Below are positions 35,926 to 45,438 of a DNA stretch of 64,000 bases, in pieces. Under the pieces are notes generated by a model. That model did not search any database. It saw only the letters and a list, made by a program, of their open reading frames with translations, and was not told the origin of the DNA. The stretch lies in the NCBI RefSeq assembly GCF_003046625.1, contig NZ_QAAD01000012.1, forward strand, positions 1-64,000. The letters run 5' to 3'. Each line of letters begins with the position of its first letter. Position 1 is the first letter of the stretch. This DNA comes from Mangrovibacterium marinum. Lineage in GTDB: Bacteria > Bacteroidota > Bacteroidia > Bacteroidales > Prolixibacteraceae. Position numbers and translations under genes: made by a program.

Positions 35926-37371
35926 ATGAAAAGCTATCAGATGACTCCGGATGAATTCCGGGAGAATGGGAAAAAAATGATCGACTGGATAGCCGACTAT
36001 TACGAACAAATTGAAAAATACCCGGTTCTTTCGCAGGTTCAGCCGGGCGACATCAGTTGTCAACTACCGGAGCAAGCACCGGAGCAGGGCGAATCGATGA
36101 GCGATATTATGGCAGATGTTGATCGAATTATCATGCCCGGGATAACGCACTGGCAATCGCCCAATTTTTTCGCCTATTTCCAATCAAACAGTTCCTTTCC
36201 TTCTATTTTGGGCGACTTACTTTCGTCCGGGCTGGGCGTTCAGGGCATGTTGTGGGCCACCAGCCCTGCCTGCACCGAACTGGAAACCCGCGTGATGGAC
36301 TGGCTGGTTGATTTAATGGGTTTGCCGGAGCACTTTAAAAGTACCGACAGCGGAGGTGGCGTCATTCAGGATACGGCTTCGAGCGCAGCACTGGCTGCCT
36401 TACTGGCTGCCCGCGAACGCAAAACCAACTACCGGAGCCACCAAACCGGCGACACGGCAGGTCTGGTGGCTTATATATCGACACAAACGCATTCGTCGCT
36501 CGAGAAGGGCGTGAAAATAATGGGACTGGGAACCGACAGGCTGCGCAAAATAGCTGTCGACCCGCGCTTTGCCATGGATCCGCTGGAACTGGAAAAGCAG
36601 ATCGTGCAGGACTTGGCAGCAGGCATGAAACCCTTCTTTGTATGCGCCACCATTGGTACCACCTCCTCCAACGCGGTGGATCCCGTTCGGCGAATTGGCG
36701 AAATCTGTCAAAAATACGATCTCTGGCTGCACGTTGATGCGGCCATGGCTGGCTCGGCGGCGCTACTTCCCGACTACCGCCACTACTTTGACGGGCTGGA
36801 ACTGGCCGACAGCTACGCCTTCAACCCGCACAAGTGGCTGTTTACCAATTTCGACTGCGACTGCTTTTGGGTGGCCGACAAAGCCGCCTTAATCAAAACG
36901 CTCAGCATCCTGCCCGAATATCTGAAGAACGAAGCCACCGAGCAAGGGGCGGTGATCGACTATCGCGACTGGCATATTCAGCTGGGAAGGCGCTTTCGAT
37001 CGCTGAAACTTTGGTTTGTGCTGCGTCATTTCGGCGCCGAAGGTTTGCGCCATCACATCCGCCAGCACCTTGAACTGACAGGCGAGTTTGTGGCGATGGT
37101 CCAATCGTCCGATGACTTTGAGCTGCTTAACCAACCGCCCTTCAACCTGGTGTGCTTTCGTCATAAAGCCGGCAATACCTTCAATAAACAGTTGATGGAC
37201 ACCATCAACCGGACTGGTCGGTTATTTTTCACCCATACTGTTTTAAATGAGCAGTTTTGGCTGCGTATGAGTATTGGGCAGACACAAACCGAGCTGCGAC
37301 ACCTGAAAGATGCCTGGCAGCTAATTACGCAACAGGCAAAAACATTACCTTTGCCTCCGGAAAACAATTAA
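35926..37371 (+). CDS. Group II PLP-dependent amino acid decarboxylase (aromatic type)
   Basis: 481 residues, ATG start. It follows the DDC/TDC family throughout: an N-terminal ITHWQSPNFFAYFQSNSSFP block, TDSGGGVIQDTASSAAL, HVDAAMAGSAAL (Asp contacting PLP nitrogen) and the PLP lysine in FNPHKWLFTNFDCDCFWV. The overall likeness is to aromatic L-amino acid decarboxylases (tryptophan, DOPA, phenylalanine), so an aromatic amine such as tryptamine or phenethylamine is a likely product; specificity cannot be read from the sequence alone. Downstream gene is unrelated (44-bp gap). Confidence 0.92.
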   Translation: MKSYQMTPDEFRENGKKMIDWIADYYEQIEKYPVLSQVQPGDISCQLPEQAPEQGESMSDIMADVDRIIMPGITHWQSPNFFAYFQSNSSFPSILGDLLSSGLGVQGMLWATSPACTELETRVMDWLVDLMGLPEHFKSTDSGGGVIQDTASSAALAALLAARERKTNYRSHQTGDTAGLVAYISTQTHSSLEKGVKIMGLGTDRLRKIAVDPRFAMDPLELEKQIVQDLAAGMKPFFVCATIGTTSSNAVDPVRRIGEICQKYDLWLHVDAAMAGSAALLPDYRHYFDGLELADSYAFNPHKWLFTNFDCDCFWVADKAALIKTLSILPEYLKNEATEQGAVIDYRDWHIQLGRRFRSLKLWFVLRHFGAEGLRHHIRQHLELTGEFVAMVQSSDDFELLNQPPFNLVCFRHKAGNTFNKQLMDTINRTGRLFFTHTVLNEQFWLRMSIGQTQTELRHLKDAWQLITQQAKTLPLPPENN

Positions 37372-37414
37372 TCGCTGACCAGCCAGGAACAGCGAATGAA
37401 CAGAAAACAGAGCC

Positions 37415-38065
37415 ATGAGCTATTTGAGAAACAAAGGCAAGATTATTTTGCTTGGCATTTTATTGATCATCAGCCTGGGAGCCAGTGCATCGGGCCGTAC
37501 AGCCAATTACGAACTGCGGGTTTTCGGGATGAATATCGGCACCTTCAAAGTTAAGCAACAAACGGTTGGCAACGAGATCAGAACCGAAGGAATCACCGAG
37601 GTAAAAGTGAAGTTGATTTTTACCTACCACATCAAATATGTGCAGAACAGTCTGTACCGTGATGGGATCCTGCAACATTCGCATGTTGAAACTATCAAGA
37701 ATGACGAACTGAACTCGGACACCTGGCTAAAAAAGCAAAACGACAATTATTTATTGGTCAACGAGCAAGATTCGACTACGATCACCGACGAGATTAACTA
37801 CAGCGGCAGCCTGCTTTATTTCTTTGAACCGGAGAATGTGCATTCGATGTACAAAGAACGGACCGGCGAGCACAACAGCCTCGAAAAAACGGGCGACCAC
37901 AGCTACATATCCACCGACGAGAATGGCAAAACAGCCAACGAATACGAATATAAAAACGGGATCCTGACACACGCCAAACTCAAACACCCGCTGGCCACCA
38001 TTCAGATGATCCTGATTGACCAGACGGGAGAGTCGAAGACCGGAACAGCCAATACGATAGATTAA
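37415..38065 (+). CDS. Exported protein, DUF6134/DUF3108-like
   Basis: 216 residues, ATG start. Signal peptide (IILLGILLIISLGASA) followed by a beta-rich domain starting YELRVFGMNIGTFKVKQQ, a pattern of DUF6134 and the related DUF3108 proteins, thought to be lipocalin-like or LolA-like beta half-barrels. Function is unknown. A bidirectional terminator follows 25 bp after the stop. Confidence 0.8.
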   Translation: MSYLRNKGKIILLGILLIISLGASASGRTANYELRVFGMNIGTFKVKQQTVGNEIRTEGITEVKVKLIFTYHIKYVQNSLYRDGILQHSHVETIKNDELNSDTWLKKQNDNYLLVNEQDSTTITDEINYSGSLLYFFEPENVHSMYKERTGEHNSLEKTGDHSYISTDENGKTANEYEYKNGILTHAKLKHPLATIQMILIDQTGESKTGTANTID

Positions 38066-38090
38066 ACACACCTTCGTAAAAAATACCAAC

Positions 38091-38122
38091 AAAGCCCTTT
38101 GCTCGATTGAACAAAGGGCTTT
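38091..38122. terminator. Bidirectional terminator
   Basis: AAAGCCCTTTG (38091-38101) pairs perfectly with CAAAGGGCTTT (38112-38122), followed by T residues on the plus strand. It serves the gene ending at 38065 and possibly the convergent SDR gene ending at 38145. Confidence 0.88.
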
Positions 38123-38144
38123 TTCGATCTATAAAAGGCAATGC

Positions 38145-38987
38145 TTACAACGCTTTCGCGACCATCTCCGACAATGCTGTTGTTGGCCTTCCGATTAACG
38201 TAGACAACTGTTTACCGTCATCAAACAAATCTCCTGTCGAGGCACTAACGTCCCAGCCGGCAATTGCTCCGGCAAAAGCGTCGGGTATACCCAAACTTTT
38301 CAGGATCTCAGCATAACTTTCTTCAGGCAGGTTTTTATACGGCATGTCCTTGCCTGTTTGTCTCGAAATTTCACCAGCCAACTCACTTAATGTATAAGCA
38401 TTATCGCCGGCCAATTCATACACTTTACCTTCTTGATCTTCGCTGGTTAACACGACAACCGCGGCCTCTGCATAATCAGCGCGAGCAGCCGATGAAATCT
38501 TCCCCTCACCGGCACTGCCTATAAAAGCACCCCCTGCGAGTGCCCCCGCGATGGAACCGGTGTAGTTTTCGGTGTACCAGCCATTCCGCAAAATGGTGTA
38601 AGCAATGCCCGAAGCCTTTAAAAGTTCCTCGGTTGCCAAATGCTCACCAGCCAGACTCAATGTTGAGCTGTCGGCTCTCAACAAACTGGTATAAACGATC
38701 GATTTAACACCTGCTTTTTGAGCGGCCGCAATCACATTAGTGTGTTGCTCCAGACGCTTGCCAATTTCATTCCCCGAAATCAGCAACAACTTATCAATGC
38801 CCTCTAATGCTCCCGCCAATTCCTCAGCTTTTGTGTAGTCAAAAGCACGAGCCTCAACACCTAAATTTGCGGCCTTCTCCGGCGTGCGAACCAAAGCTAC
38901 CATGTTTTCACCAGCGACTCTTTCTTTCAATTTTTCGATGACAATTTGGCCCAATTGACCAGTTGCACCCGTTACTGCTATTTTCAT
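38145..38987 (-). CDS. NmrA-like SDR, NAD(P)H:quinone reductase type 2 (QorB-like)
   Basis: 280 residues, ATG start. Atypical short-chain dehydrogenase fold with the cofactor loop VTGATGQLGQIVIEKL at the N-terminus, LLLISGNEIGKRLEQHTN after the fourth strand, and ILRNGWYTENYTGSIAGAL, very like E. coli QorB and its relatives. It probably reduces quinones with NADPH, or senses redox cofactor state. An HxlR regulator gene is divergent, 161 bp away, as in QorR-QorB pairs. Confidence 0.9.
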   Translation of the reverse strand: MKIAVTGATGQLGQIVIEKLKERVAGENMVALVRTPEKAANLGVEARAFDYTKAEELAGALEGIDKLLLISGNEIGKRLEQHTNVIAAAQKAGVKSIVYTSLLRADSSTLSLAGEHLATEELLKASGIAYTILRNGWYTENYTGSIAGALAGGAFIGSAGEGKISSAARADYAEAAVVVLTSEDQEGKVYELAGDNAYTLSELAGEISRQTGKDMPYKNLPEESYAEILKSLGIPDAFAGAIAGWDVSASTGDLFDDGKQLSTLIGRPTTALSEMVAKAL

Positions 38988-39148
38988 ATCTACTCCTTCT
39001 TTTAGTTTTAATAATTATATTTGCTCCCTCATGGTATGTTAGTATCATTTGGTAAGTCAAAGGTATTGCCTCCGGCAGGTAAAAACAAGAACGAACCAAA
39101 AGATCAACGAGTTACCCAAAAGTTAGAAATATTGATTTTCAAGAAACT

Positions 39149-39514
39149 ATGGAAGAAAAAAATTTGAAATATTTTGGCGATGCCGAGCATTGTCCGGTAC
39201 GAAATGTTATCGATCGCATTGGCGACAAGTGGTCGGTACTGGTTTTACTCGTACTGGAAGAAGCTCAGGTTATGCGGTTCTCGGAAATTCATAAGACCAT
39301 TGAAACGATTTCGCAAAAAATGCTGACCGTCACCTTAAAGGGCCTGGAATCCGATGGACTGGTTAACCGAAAAGTGTACCCTCAAATCCCCCCGAAGGTA
39401 GAATACCGGCTCACAGAGCGCGGCGAAAGCCTGTTGCCTCATCTTCACAGCCTGGTCAAGTGGGCTCGCGAAAATATGAACGACATCATAGCATCGCGCA
39501 AACAATTTACGTGA
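39149..39514 (+). CDS. HxlR-family transcriptional regulator
   Basis: 121 residues, ATG start. Winged helix-turn-helix of the HxlR family: CPVRNVIDRIGDKWSVLVLL, FSEIHKTIETISQKMLTVTLKGLE, VNRKVYPQIPPKVEYRLTERG. The conserved Cys near residue 15 (EHCPV) is where relatives such as QorR and HypR sense oxidants or electrophiles. Divergent from the quinone reductase gene, which it most likely regulates. Confidence 0.93.
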   Translation: MEEKNLKYFGDAEHCPVRNVIDRIGDKWSVLVLLVLEEAQVMRFSEIHKTIETISQKMLTVTLKGLESDGLVNRKVYPQIPPKVEYRLTERGESLLPHLHSLVKWARENMNDIIASRKQFT

Positions 39515-39592
39515 TACCCCGAAGCCAACACGATGCAAAAGCAGCCAAGTGTTACACCAGGGTCAGCCGATTAAGGAAGGTCGTCAATCCGC

Positions 39593-40408
39593 CTACACAA
39601 ACAGCAAAAGGCTGACGGCCATCACGGCCATGCCGGCCACCAAGCCGCCAATTGCAATATGGTGCTCGCCGTACTCTTCGGCTGTGGGCAGCAGCTCGTC
39701 GAGCGAAATGTAAACCATAATACCGGCAACACTGGCAAAGATCACCCCAAACATGGAGTCGTTGAAAATGGTTCGTAAGATGAAGTAGCCGATAACAGCC
39801 CCCACCGGTTCGGCCAGCCCCGATAAAAAGGACAACCAAAATGCTTTGGTGCGGTTGCGGGTAGCATAGTAAATGGGAACCGACACGGCAATACCTTCCG
39901 GGATGTTGTGAATGGCAATGGCCACAGCAATGCTGATCCCCAAAGTTGGGTCGGTCAGTGCGCCCATGAAGGTTGCGAGCCCCTCGGGAAAGTTGTGTAT
40001 GGCAATGGCCAGCGCCGAGAACATGCCCATACGCAGAAGCTTTTTGTTATTCTCCGGGCTCAGGTTCTTCTCTTCAATATTTTTGATTTCGTGGGGGTTC
40101 TCAAACGAGGGTATCATCTTGTCGATCAAAGCAATGAGTACAATTCCCGAAAAAAAGGCGATGACCGTATACCAATTTCCGACTTTAACACCATGTGCCG
40201 CAATCAGTGAGTCCTTGGCTTTCACAAAAATCTCGACCAGCGACACGTAAATCATCACCCCGGCTGAAAAGCCCAGGGAACCTGCCAAAAACCGGGGATT
40301 AAACTTTTTCGACAAAAAGGACATCACACTGCCAATGCCTGTTGAGACACCGGCAAACAATGTTAACCCAAGGGCAAAAAGCACGTTTTGTGTTTCCATA
40401 TCAATCAT
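39593..40408 (-). CDS. zupT: ZIP-family zinc (divalent metal) transporter, ZupT-like
   Basis: 271 residues, ATG start (a second ATG at 40399). Eight membrane helices. The metal-binding motifs [12 protein letters not shown] in helix 4 and [13 protein letters not shown] in helix 5 are the ZupT hallmark, and [15 protein letters not shown] is the typical early helix. Imports Zn2+ and perhaps Fe2+ or Mn2+. A hydrophilic loop around residues 95-125 separates helices 3 and 4. No metal-responsive operator was recognised. Confidence 0.94.
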   Translation of the reverse strand: MIDMETQNVLFALGLTLFAGVSTGIGSVMSFLSKKFNPRFLAGSLGFSAGVMIYVSLVEIFVKAKDSLIAAHGVKVGNWYTVIAFFSGIVLIALIDKMIPSFENPHEIKNIEEKNLSPENNKKLLRMGMFSALAIAIHNFPEGLATFMGALTDPTLGISIAVAIAIHNIPEGIAVSVPIYYATRNRTKAFWLSFLSGLAEPVGAVIGYFILRTIFNDSMFGVIFASVAGIMVYISLDELLPTAEEYGEHHIAIGGLVAGMAVMAVSLLLFV

Positions 40409-40643
40409 TTAACCTTAGTTGGAGTGTAGGTACCACTGCCCGAAACTAATAAAATAATCCGGAGCATCCTTATTTTCTGCGAGTGCTGCCGGAACTTTTC
40501 ATCGAATCTTGCTTAAGGTTAAGCAACGAGCTGCCGCCCTGATCCAGATCCTGCCCCAACCGCCACGAGTCTCATTTATCGCTGTGATATTAACCAATTG
40601 GCAGCTTGGAAGCCTATTTGTTTGGCAAGCCTGCAAAAAATCA

Positions 40644-41822
40644 TCATCCCAGTGCTTCCTGCAATTGCACCACAGCCTGCTGCAAGTCTTGAAAGGCGTA
40701 ATGGCGGAGATGGGCGTAATTGAGGAATTTCAGAATTTTAAAGGCGTTAAAATAGCCAAAGAAACGTTTTTCGAAGGCTTCTGCCGAGGCACTGTTTCTG
40801 CGGATTTCGGCAACAATGTCGGGTAATCCATCGGCCAGAACAAAGTCGGCAACGGATGGAGGAAGCTGCCTGGCATCAAACTCCTTCTGCCAAAAGCCGG
40901 GAATAAGTTGAAAAAAACTGTGCAGGTCGGCAAAGGCGCTGAAAGCATAAGTATGGCGAAGGCTTTCGTCGCCATCCACCCACTTTTGCAAACTTGGCCC
41001 GGTTCCGAAAGGCACTCGGTTCGATAGGCGCGCCGAAGGGTAAACGGCAGTGGAATTGATCTCGACAATTGGCCCCATAGCCGTCAGCTTATGCAAAAAG
41101 TAGAAATCCTCGCCGGCCTGTCGTTTGCTCATCCCCCCTTGCTTCACATAAGCTTCGGCGCGTACGGCAAAAGCCGAGCCAACGGTGTAAATGGCATGCG
41201 GAAAGCCAGTAAAAGCAAGTGCCTGCTTGTAGTAATGCAAATAAAGCTCGTAGAGATGCATCCCCTCTCGCTGGCGCGCATTATCCAGTTCATCAATGCG
41301 GTGCTGAAAACAAATGGTCGCCCCTACAGCGCGGGGATTTTCAGCAAAGCTTTTTTCCAGTTGCGTGAAATAGTTGGCAGCCACCAACGTATCGGCGTCC
41401 AGCGAAATGAGAATGCCATCGGGCCGATCCAGTGCTCCAAAGCGACGAATGGCTTCATCCATGCCTGTTTTCCGAGCCATTCCCACGCCGGCATGCTTAC
41501 GCCTGAAAGCTTTGGGGCGAATGATGTGCAGCGCAAAAAAACAAGCGGGATGCTGTTGCTTCCAACCAGCAACTTCGGCCTGTGCTTTATTATTTTGGGC
41601 AATCGCTTCAGCCGGCGCAATCTCGCTTTCATTAATCACCAGCAGCACTTCCACCCCACCCGCCGGTGCATTGCAGGCCTCCAGGCTGTTGAGCATCCGG
41701 CACAGCTCGGGTTCGTTATACACCGGGACCACCACAACCATGCGTAGCTGCGGCCGCGGAGCTTCGGTTACGAAAGGGGCACTGTTAATATTTCGTTCAA
41801 TATAGCGATCAGCAAAGCTCAT
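40644..41822 (-). CDS. Family 2 glycosyltransferase
   Basis: 392 residues, ATG start. GT-A fold with MVVVVPVYNEPELCRMLNSL, the metal-binding DxD motif in ILISLDADTLVAANYF, and a catalytic-base region RQAGEDFYFLHKL. The C-terminal 120 residues are helical without clear membrane spans. Acceptor and donor are unknown. It follows the OmpH-like gene on the same strand but a terminator lies between them. Confidence 0.87.
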   Translation of the reverse strand: MSFADRYIERNINSAPFVTEAPRPQLRMVVVVPVYNEPELCRMLNSLEACNAPAGGVEVLLVINESEIAPAEAIAQNNKAQAEVAGWKQQHPACFFALHIIRPKAFRRKHAGVGMARKTGMDEAIRRFGALDRPDGILISLDADTLVAANYFTQLEKSFAENPRAVGATICFQHRIDELDNARQREGMHLYELYLHYYKQALAFTGFPHAIYTVGSAFAVRAEAYVKQGGMSKRQAGEDFYFLHKLTAMGPIVEINSTAVYPSARLSNRVPFGTGPSLQKWVDGDESLRHTYAFSAFADLHSFFQLIPGFWQKEFDARQLPPSVADFVLADGLPDIVAEIRRNSASAEAFEKRFFGYFNAFKILKFLNYAHLRHYAFQDLQQAVVQLQEALG

Positions 41823-41845
41823 TCACGAAAAATAGGGATAAAAAA

Positions 41846-41866
41846 AATCCGGGCAAAACCCGGATT
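41846..41866 (-). terminator. Terminator of the OmpH-like gene
   Basis: AATCCGGG (41846-41853), loop CAAAA, CCCGGATT (41859-41866); the A-run to the left gives a minus-strand U-tail. It stands 24 bp past the stop at 41891. Confidence 0.85.
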
Positions 41867-41890
41867 CAGCTATTCTGTATTTGCAATGTT

Positions 41891-42487
41891 TTATTTATTC
41901 TTTTCAGCGTAGTCAACGTTCATCGCTTCCAACACTTCGTTGGTGATGTTGTGTGCTTCGTCGCCAATCAGGATGCCGCTCGAGTTGAAAATGTAAGCGT
42001 ATTTTTTATCGGCATTGAAGCGTTTCAGGTAGGCCATCAGGCTATCCACCAATTGGCCGTTGTTGGCATTTTGCATTTCAGTCAGTTTCGACGACAGCTC
42101 CTGATCCAATTTCAGGATTTCCTGCTCTTCGTTCACCAACCGATCGCGTTCCTGCACAGCACGTTGTTCGCTTAGGAATCCGCCACGTTGCACTTTTTCC
42201 TGGAAAGCAGCAGCTTGCTCTTCGAATTTTGAACGACGCGTTGCATACTCTTTGGTATAAGCTTCCTGATTTTTTGTGAACTCATCGTGTAAGTCCTGCG
42301 CTAAATCATAATTTACGATCAACGAATCAACTTTCACGTAAGCAATTTTCATATCGGTTAACTGGGCCGGCCCGCTGACTAAGGCTCCATCGGGTTTTGA
42401 ACCACTGCCCGAAGTAAAATGCAACACAAAAAGAACAATAACAGCAACCAATAAAACCAGGTTTAGGATCAATGACGAATTTTTCAT
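41891..42487 (-). CDS. OmpH/Skp-family periplasmic chaperone-like protein
   Basis: 198 residues, ATG start. An N-terminal hydrophobic segment (SLILNLVLLVAVIVLFVLHF) is followed by KIAYVKVDSLIVNYDLAQDL, then a long amphipathic coiled coil (about residues 70-150, Gln/Glu/Lys rich) and a closing KKYAYIFNSSGILIGDEAHNIT strand pair, as in Skp. Skp trimers hold unfolded outer-membrane proteins in the periplasm. The N-terminal segment has no obvious signal-peptidase site, so it may stay anchored. Confidence 0.9.
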   Translation of the reverse strand: MKNSSLILNLVLLVAVIVLFVLHFTSGSGSKPDGALVSGPAQLTDMKIAYVKVDSLIVNYDLAQDLHDEFTKNQEAYTKEYATRRSKFEEQAAAFQEKVQRGGFLSEQRAVQERDRLVNEEQEILKLDQELSSKLTEMQNANNGQLVDSLMAYLKRFNADKKYAYIFNSSGILIGDEAHNITNEVLEAMNVDYAEKNK

Positions 42488-42785
42488 GTTTATTTCTAGG
42501 GTTTTTGCAGAATATCAGGCATTTGAAACCGCAAGGATCGCAATTGCCACAATTTTCTTCTTTTTAACTATTCTTTTTAATCGAGGCCAAAAATAAAAAT
42601 TTATCAGCAGGAAAACAGTTATTCCTCAATTATTTTTCGCGATCCTGCCGAAGAAAATATCCGTAAAAGAAATATGCTAAAAGTCATAAAAAAGGCCTGA
42701 TAAAGGTCATTGACGAAAGGCTTCGGCTAGTCGTATTTTTAGGCTGAACGAAAAAAGACGAAATAACCTAAAGCGATATTTGAAG

Positions 42786-43697
42786 ATGATCAATAAACTA
42801 ATTGCCCAAATGCTACCGCACCTGCCCGAGAAACTGGTATGGCAATTCTCGAAGCGCTATATAGCGGGCGAAACAATGGAGGATGGAATTGCGGTTGCCC
42901 GACAGCTGAATGCAGAAGGCATCGAAGTAACCATGGATTTGCTTGGCGAATTTATCAGCAATCTTCAGCAGGCCGAAGCCAACAAGAACAATTACCTGGA
43001 GCTTATAGACCGATTCACGAGCGAAAAAATAAAGGGCAACTTTTCGCTGAAACCGACCATGTTTGGCCTTTTGCTCGATCAGGAAGTATGCTACCAACAT
43101 TTGCGTGCCATCGTGCAAAAAGCCAAAGACTGCAACAGTTTTGTGCGTGTTGATATGGAAGATTCGCAGTGTGTAGATCCGGAGCTTGATATTTTTAAGC
43201 GGCTGAAAAAGGAGTTTTCGGGCTATGTAGGCTTAGTGGTACAAGCCTATCTGCGTCGGACCTTCAACGACATTATGGATCTGAATAAGCTACCGGCAAA
43301 CGGCCATCCGCTGAATTTTCGTTTGTGCAAAGGAATCTACATTGAACCAGCAGAGATCGCTTATAAAGAATACCAGTCGGTTCGGGATCACTATATCGAA
43401 GATCTGGAGTTTATGTTGCGTCATCAAATTTATGTCGGCATTGCAACACACGACAAATATTTGGTTGAGCAAGCGCTGGAGCTGATCAAACGCTATCGGG
43501 TTTCGAAAGACCTTTACGAGTTTCAGATGCTTTACGGGGTTACCCCCGACTTACGCAAATCGATTGTTGAGCAAGGACACCGGATGCGCGTTTATGTTCC
43601 CTTCGGCAAAGACTGGTTTGGTTATTCGACCCGCCGGCTCAAGGAAAATCCAAAGATGGCCAACCATATCATAAAAGCATTGTTTTTTAGGGGTTAG
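42786..43697 (+). CDS. Proline dehydrogenase
   Basis: 303 residues from the ATG at 42786; a TTG two codons earlier is in frame. FAD enzyme that oxidises proline to pyrroline-5-carboxylate, feeding the dehydrogenase at 14441-16078. Visible family features are FVRVDMEDSQCVDPEL, VVQAYLRRTFNDI, FRLCKGIYIEPAEIAYKE, VGIATHDKYL and the C-terminal YGVTPDLRKSI..VYVPFGKDWFGYSTRRL. It is the short, monofunctional PutA-domain type. A weak relative of the operator-like motif (42657-42675) lies upstream. Confidence 0.95.
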   Translation: MINKLIAQMLPHLPEKLVWQFSKRYIAGETMEDGIAVARQLNAEGIEVTMDLLGEFISNLQQAEANKNNYLELIDRFTSEKIKGNFSLKPTMFGLLLDQEVCYQHLRAIVQKAKDCNSFVRVDMEDSQCVDPELDIFKRLKKEFSGYVGLVVQAYLRRTFNDIMDLNKLPANGHPLNFRLCKGIYIEPAEIAYKEYQSVRDHYIEDLEFMLRHQIYVGIATHDKYLVEQALELIKRYRVSKDLYEFQMLYGVTPDLRKSIVEQGHRMRVYVPFGKDWFGYSTRRLKENPKMANHIIKALFFRG

Positions 43698-43710
43698 TTT
43701 TGAAAAGGGA

Positions 43711-43740
43711 TATGGAGAGGAGTTCGCTTCTCTCCTCCCC
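43711..43740. terminator. Possible hairpin between convergent genes
   Basis: GAGAGGAG-TTCG-CTTCTCTC is an imperfect stem between the proline dehydrogenase and nitroreductase stops. There is no strong T-run, so its terminator role is uncertain. Confidence 0.35.
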
Positions 43741-43742
43741 TG

Positions 43743-44312
43743 TTATCGTTTCAAAATCAGCTCATCGAGACTTCGTTTGGGAACATGATGAACAGCCCGT
43801 TCATCGCGCCAATACTTAAAATCGCCGTCTTTCATTTCCTCCAACACCACTTTCTCGATCGGCTTTCCCAAGGCCAGGACCATAACGATCTGATATCTTT
43901 CAGGTATTCCGAATTGCTCGCGAAGCGCATCCCGTTTCACAGCAGCAATCATGCAGCCCCCATAGCCGGCTTCAACAGCTCCCAGCAAAATACTTTGGGC
44001 TGCGATGCCATCGTCGCAAAAATAGTTGGTCGCAATTTCGGTATCATTCACCAAAATAATATAGGCTGCAGGGCGCTCCCCGTCCCGCGGGCCCGGCCAA
44101 TCCTTCAGGTAACCGGCCCAGGCTAAGGTGGGAAACAATTTATCACAATCTCCTTTTTCAGTTACCGGGATATATTTCAGCGGCTGTGCATTCCGGCCGC
44201 TGGCACAGTAGCGCGTCAGGCTTATCCACTCGCTCAGCTGCTCCCCGCTGATGCGCTCTCGTTCATCGAAGCGTCGGTAGCTGCGGTTGCGTTTTAACAG
44301 ATCGTTTAGCAT
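43743..44312 (-). CDS. Nitroreductase-family FMN oxidoreductase
   Basis: 189 residues, ATG start. Typical N-terminus LLKRNRSYRRFDERERIS with FMN-binding Arg residues, RYCASGRNAQPLKYIPV, DDGIAAQSILLGAVEAGYGGCMIAAV and a final KYWRDERAVHHVPKR. Probably reduces quinones, nitro compounds or similar with NAD(P)H. It is divergent from xylR with only 99 bp between start codons, so the xylR promoter region is shared, although no functional link with xylose is evident. Confidence 0.92.
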   Translation of the reverse strand: MLNDLLKRNRSYRRFDERERISGEQLSEWISLTRYCASGRNAQPLKYIPVTEKGDCDKLFPTLAWAGYLKDWPGPRDGERPAAYIILVNDTEIATNYFCDDGIAAQSILLGAVEAGYGGCMIAAVKRDALREQFGIPERYQIVMVLALGKPIEKVVLEEMKDGDFKYWRDERAVHHVPKRSLDELILKR

Positions 44313-44375
44313 GGGATTTTCTTTTCAATATTAATAAAATCGCTGATTTCGACGGCAATTTCTACGGATCTTTCC

Positions 44376-44408
44376 TATGTTTGCATACCAGAACAGAACA
44401 CCAGAACC
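44376..44408 (+). promoter_or_regulatory. xylR promoter -7 box and candidate XylR operator
   Basis: TATGTTTG (44376-44383) fits TAnnTTTG. Immediately downstream is ACCAGAACAGAACA (44387-44400) followed by CCAGAACC. The same 14-bp word occurs at the same place relative to the -7 box of xylB. Binding across the transcription start would block initiation. Confidence 0.6.
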
Positions 44409-44411
44409 GTT

Positions 44412-45407
44412 ATGAGTAAATTTAAGTTTCAGATTGATCCGCTTTCCAACCAGTTAAAATTTCAGCAGCTTGTTGATGCTGTTACCGATGCTATTAGCCG
44501 CAATTTGCTTCAGGTTGGCGATATCCTGCCATCGGTGAATCAACTGGTCAAAGAAAGTTCGCTTTCGCGCGATACGGTGTTCAAAGCCTATGCTGAATTG
44601 AAGAACCGCGGGATTGTGGAATCGGTTCCTAACAAAGGCTATTTTATAGCCAAGGCAACCACCAAAGTGTTTCTGTTTCTCGATACCTTCAAAGCCTACA
44701 AAGAGGTTTTGTATGGCTCGTTTCTGGATAACCTGCCCGATAATTTTACGGTCGATCTGCACTTTCACCATTACAACATCGAGATTTTCGAGAAAATCAT
44801 TACCGAAAGCATTGGTAAATACTCGAAATACATTGTAATGAACTTCGACCACGAGCGCGTGCCGGAAATTATCCAACAAATTCCACCGGCAAAGCTGTTG
44901 TCGATCGACTGGCAGGTCCATACCATCGCCGAAGCTTCGTCGATTTATCAGGATTTCGGGCCGAGCCTTTACCAGGCCCTGCAAACCGAAGTGCCGCTGA
45001 TTAAAAAGTACCAACGATTTATTTATCTCTACCCCGAGTTCACCTACCACCCGCCCGAGTCGCTTGAATATTTCGAGCGCTTTTGCAAGGACAATAACAT
45101 CCGCTTCGAGATTTTCAAAAGCTCCCGGCAGATGACCGTAGAACAGGGCGACCTGTACCTGTTGGTAAGCGACAGAACACTTGCCCGCTTCCTGGATCAG
45201 TGTGCAACAAAAAATTTAACCATCGGGCAGGATGTTGGCGTCATTTCGTACAACGAAACACCGATGAAAAAATATGTCAAAGACGGAATAAGTGTGATAT
45301 CCACCGATTTCGAGTCCATGGGGAAAAAGGCCGCCGAATTTGTAAAAAGCGGTGAATCAATCCATCTGCAAATTCCCACCCACTTGACGATTCGCGCATC
45401 GGTCTGA
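44412..45407 (+). CDS. xylR: GntR-type xylose-responsive regulator
   Basis: 331 residues, ATG start. An N-terminal GntR winged helix (QLVDAVTDAISRNLLQVGDI, SLSRDTVFKAYAELKNRG) is joined to a LacI/periplasmic-binding-like sensor domain (about residues 90-330; GQDVGVISYNETPMKKY, ISTDFESMGKKAAEFV). This architecture is that of the Bacteroidota XylR. It stands directly before xylB, xylA and the xylose porter, and the same operator-like repeat sits in its own promoter and that of xylB, which supports autoregulation and control of the pathway. Xylose as inducer is inferred from context. Confidence 0.88.
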   Translation: MSKFKFQIDPLSNQLKFQQLVDAVTDAISRNLLQVGDILPSVNQLVKESSLSRDTVFKAYAELKNRGIVESVPNKGYFIAKATTKVFLFLDTFKAYKEVLYGSFLDNLPDNFTVDLHFHHYNIEIFEKIITESIGKYSKYIVMNFDHERVPEIIQQIPPAKLLSIDWQVHTIAEASSIYQDFGPSLYQALQTEVPLIKKYQRFIYLYPEFTYHPPESLEYFERFCKDNNIRFEIFKSSRQMTVEQGDLYLLVSDRTLARFLDQCATKNLTIGQDVGVISYNETPMKKYVKDGISVISTDFESMGKKAAEFVKSGESIHLQIPTHLTIRASV

Positions 45408-45438
45408 CAAAACATGCTCTAAAACACATTTTTCGCGC

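Noticed and set aside
42657-42675. ATATCCGTAAAAGAAATAT upstream of proline dehydrogenase, as another operator copy
   Set aside because: Only the ATCCGTAAAA half matches; the TCC(G/T) half is missing, so chance cannot be excluded.
44360-44375. TTCTACGGATCTTTCC upstream of xylR as another operator copy
   Set aside because: Match limited to TACGGAT; the rest differs.
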